Assembly (NCBI GenBank): GCA_002440805.1
Contig: DJVD01000058.1
Location: 3,464 to 9,983 of the forward strand
Direction of reading: 5' to 3'
DNA length: 6,520 nt
Source: Chloroflexi bacterium UBA6265
GTDB lineage: Bacteria > Chloroflexota > Chloroflexia > Thermomicrobiales > UBA6265
Shown here: positions 5,374-6,520 of the stretch, one piece after another
Layout of the letters: each line of letters starts with the position of its first letter
Numbering within the stretch: the stretch's first letter is position 1
Position numbers and translations under genes: made by a program
Notes under the pieces: generated by a model
Seen by the model: the letters and a program-made list of their open reading frames with translations, nothing else
The model's database searches: none
What the model was told of the DNA's origin: nothing

Positions 5374-6520
5374 ATGTCGTCTATGCCAGCATCTGACTCT
5401 CCCAGAGCCTGGGCCATGGCGTGGACGCTTGGCTTCACCGAACTCATCAGCTGGGGCATCATCTACTACGCATTTTCGGCCCTGCTTGTGCCGATGCAAA
5501 ACGAATTCGGCTGGAGTACCGGCGCGATCACGGGTGCGTACTCGCTGGCGCTCCTGATTTCCGGATTCCTCGCCCCGACTGTTGGTCGCCACATCGATCG
5601 CCATGGTGCCCGCGGCATCATGACTGCCGGCTCCATCCTTGGCACGCTCCTGATGCTTGCCTGGTCACAGGTGGATACCCTGATCGGGTTCTACCTGGTC
5701 TGGATCGGCATTGGTATTGCCTTTGCGGGCACACTCTATGATCCTGCCTTTGCGGCGATTGCCCCGTGGTTCCGTGCGAACCGCGGCAAGGCGATGCTGA
5801 TCATTACGTTTTTCGGTGGACTGGCGTCCACCGTTTTCTTTCCACTCACCGGATGGCTGGAGTTTCGATACGGCTGGCGTGATGCGCTGTTGGTCCTTGC
5901 CGGTATTCTTGCCATCGGCACGATCCTTCCGCACTGGCTCGTAATTCGCGCGCCGGGTAAAACCGATTCCGACCGTAATTTCCGGCCCTCATCCTCCTGG
6001 CGTTCGCTGGTGCATTCCATCTGGTTTCGCCGGTTATCGTTCGCATTCTTCCTGCAGTCATTCACCTCGGCAGGCGTCACCGTTCACATGATTGCCTACC
6101 TGATCGATCGCGGTGTCAGCCCGACGACTGCCGCGTGGACGGCTGGCCTGATCGGTGCCGCCCAAACAGGAGCCAGGGTGCTCGTAACGGTATTCGAGCG
6201 TAAGGCTCCCACCGAGATCCTTACCGCCATGATGTTTGCCACGCAAATGCTGGCGATCATCATGCTCGTCGTCTGGCCATCCGGGGTGGTAACCATTGCT
6301 GCAGCCCTGCTCCTCGGAATCGGCAAGGGAGCACTCACGTTGCTTCGCCCGGCGATCCTGCTGGAGCATTACAGCGTGCAGGAATTTGGTGCAGTGAATG
6401 GATCACTGGCGAGCGTGCTTAATGCGGCCACTGCGGCGGCGCCTGTGGTGACCGGTATCGCCGTGGGCTGGTTAAGTGGTTACACCTGGGTTTTTGGGAT
6501 CTTTGCTGTATTAAGTCTCA
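5374..6520 (+). CDS. Major facilitator superfamily (MFS) transporter, 3' end outside the window
   Basis: My translation runs open from ATG 5374 to the window edge, 382 codons without a stop. It shows a typical twelve-helix MFS layout: hydrophobic segments near 14-40, 50-70, 82-98, 102-125, 140-160 and 170-190. A polar central loop follows (about 193-212), then segments near 218-242, 250-272, 282-301, 303-328, 337-362 and the start of the last helix from 365. The loop between helices 2 and 3 reads GFLAPTVGRHIDRHGAR (64-80), a variant of the MFS motif A. DPAFAAIAPWFRANRGKAM (123-141) resembles the helix 4-5 loop of monocarboxylate/oxalate-formate-type carriers. The substrate cannot be told from this; export or uptake of an amino or organic acid is only a guess from the neighbours. 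GAGGGTGA at 5360-5367 is a good ribosome site. It lies 64 nt after lysY/argC and may or may not share its transcript. Confidence 0.88.
   Translation, partial: MSSMPASDSPRAWAMAWTLGFTELISWGIIYYAFSALLVPMQNEFGWSTGAITGAYSLALLISGFLAPTVGRHIDRHGARGIMTAGSILGTLLMLAWSQVDTLIGFYLVWIGIGIAFAGTLYDPAFAAIAPWFRANRGKAMLIITFFGGLASTVFFPLTGWLEFRYGWRDALLVLAGILAIGTILPHWLVIRAPGKTDSDRNFRPSSSWRSLVHSIWFRRLSFAFFLQSFTSAGVTVHMIAYLIDRGVSPTTAAWTAGLIGAAQTGARVLVTVFERKAPTEILTAMMFATQMLAIIMLVVWPSGVVTIAAALLLGIGKGALTLLRPAILLEHYSVQEFGAVNGSLASVLNAATAAAPVVTGIAVGWLSGYTWVFGIFAVLSL

Noticed and set aside
4182..5462. Long open frame on the minus strand opposite lysY/argC (426 codons)
   Set aside because: The plus strand encodes a complete ArgC-family enzyme with catalytic Cys and His. 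The antisense product is rich in His, Gly and Ala without any fold signature and runs through intergenic hairpins.
5665..6369. Several minus-strand frames opposite the transporter gene
   Set aside because: The plus strand gives a continuous twelve-helix MFS protein. The antisense frames are polar, low-complexity and without motifs.
1..6520. LysW carrier gene, tRNA genes, CRISPR arrays, transposases
   Set aside because: I looked for a short zinc-ribbon protein ending in EDWGE or similar, for tRNA-like cloverleafs, for regularly spaced repeats and for DDE or recombinase motifs, and found none in the window.

Overview
This 6.5 kb window is about 60% G+C and gene-dense, with every gene on the plus strand. 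It is a stretch of a LysW-dependent amino-acid biosynthesis cluster. In this pathway alpha-aminoadipate (for lysine), and in some organisms glutamate (for arginine/ornithine), is coupled to the small carrier protein LysW. It is then phosphorylated, reduced and aminated on the carrier, and finally released. The genes resemble those of Thermus/Deinococcus, thermophilic archaea and Chloroflexota. Composition and the bacterial Shine-Dalgarno sites make a bacterium likely, and I lean towards a Chloroflexota-like or Deinococcota-like lineage; this is inference and no taxonomic marker is present.

Layout: (1) 45-911, a diverged LysX/RimK-type ATP-grasp protein that has lost the ATP-binding and metal-binding motifs. 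(2) 892-2010, a LysK-type M20 metallohydrolase, overlapping gene 1 by 20 nt. (3) 2000-2347, a small single-domain GIY-YIG nuclease-family gene with clearly lower G+C, overlapping lysK by 11 nt. (4) 2415-3308 and (5) 3305-4174, two intact LysX-family ligases joined by an ATGA overlap and differing in the C-terminal loop thought to select the amino acid. (6) 4257-5309, the ArgC/LysY-type acyl-phosphate reductase. (7) 5374 to the window edge, a major facilitator transporter cut off near its last membrane helix. LysW, the kinase LysZ/ArgB and the aminotransferase LysJ/ArgD are not visible here and may lie outside.

Working model: one of the intact ligases (3305-4174, Thermus LysX-like motif) would load aminoadipate on LysW. 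The other (2415-3308, ArgX-like motif) may load glutamate. The reductase and the hydrolase could then serve both branches, as described for Sulfolobus. The dead ATP-grasp homologue at 45-911 is the most unusual gene: a full-length, apparently maintained pseudoenzyme translationally linked to the releasing hydrolase.

The non-coding gaps are short but structured. A repeat unit (CGCTGCGC, spacer, TTCAGGAT) lies before both the pseudoenzyme gene and the first ligase gene. Hairpins lie before and after the reductase gene. None of the hairpins has a T-tract, so none is called as an intrinsic terminator.
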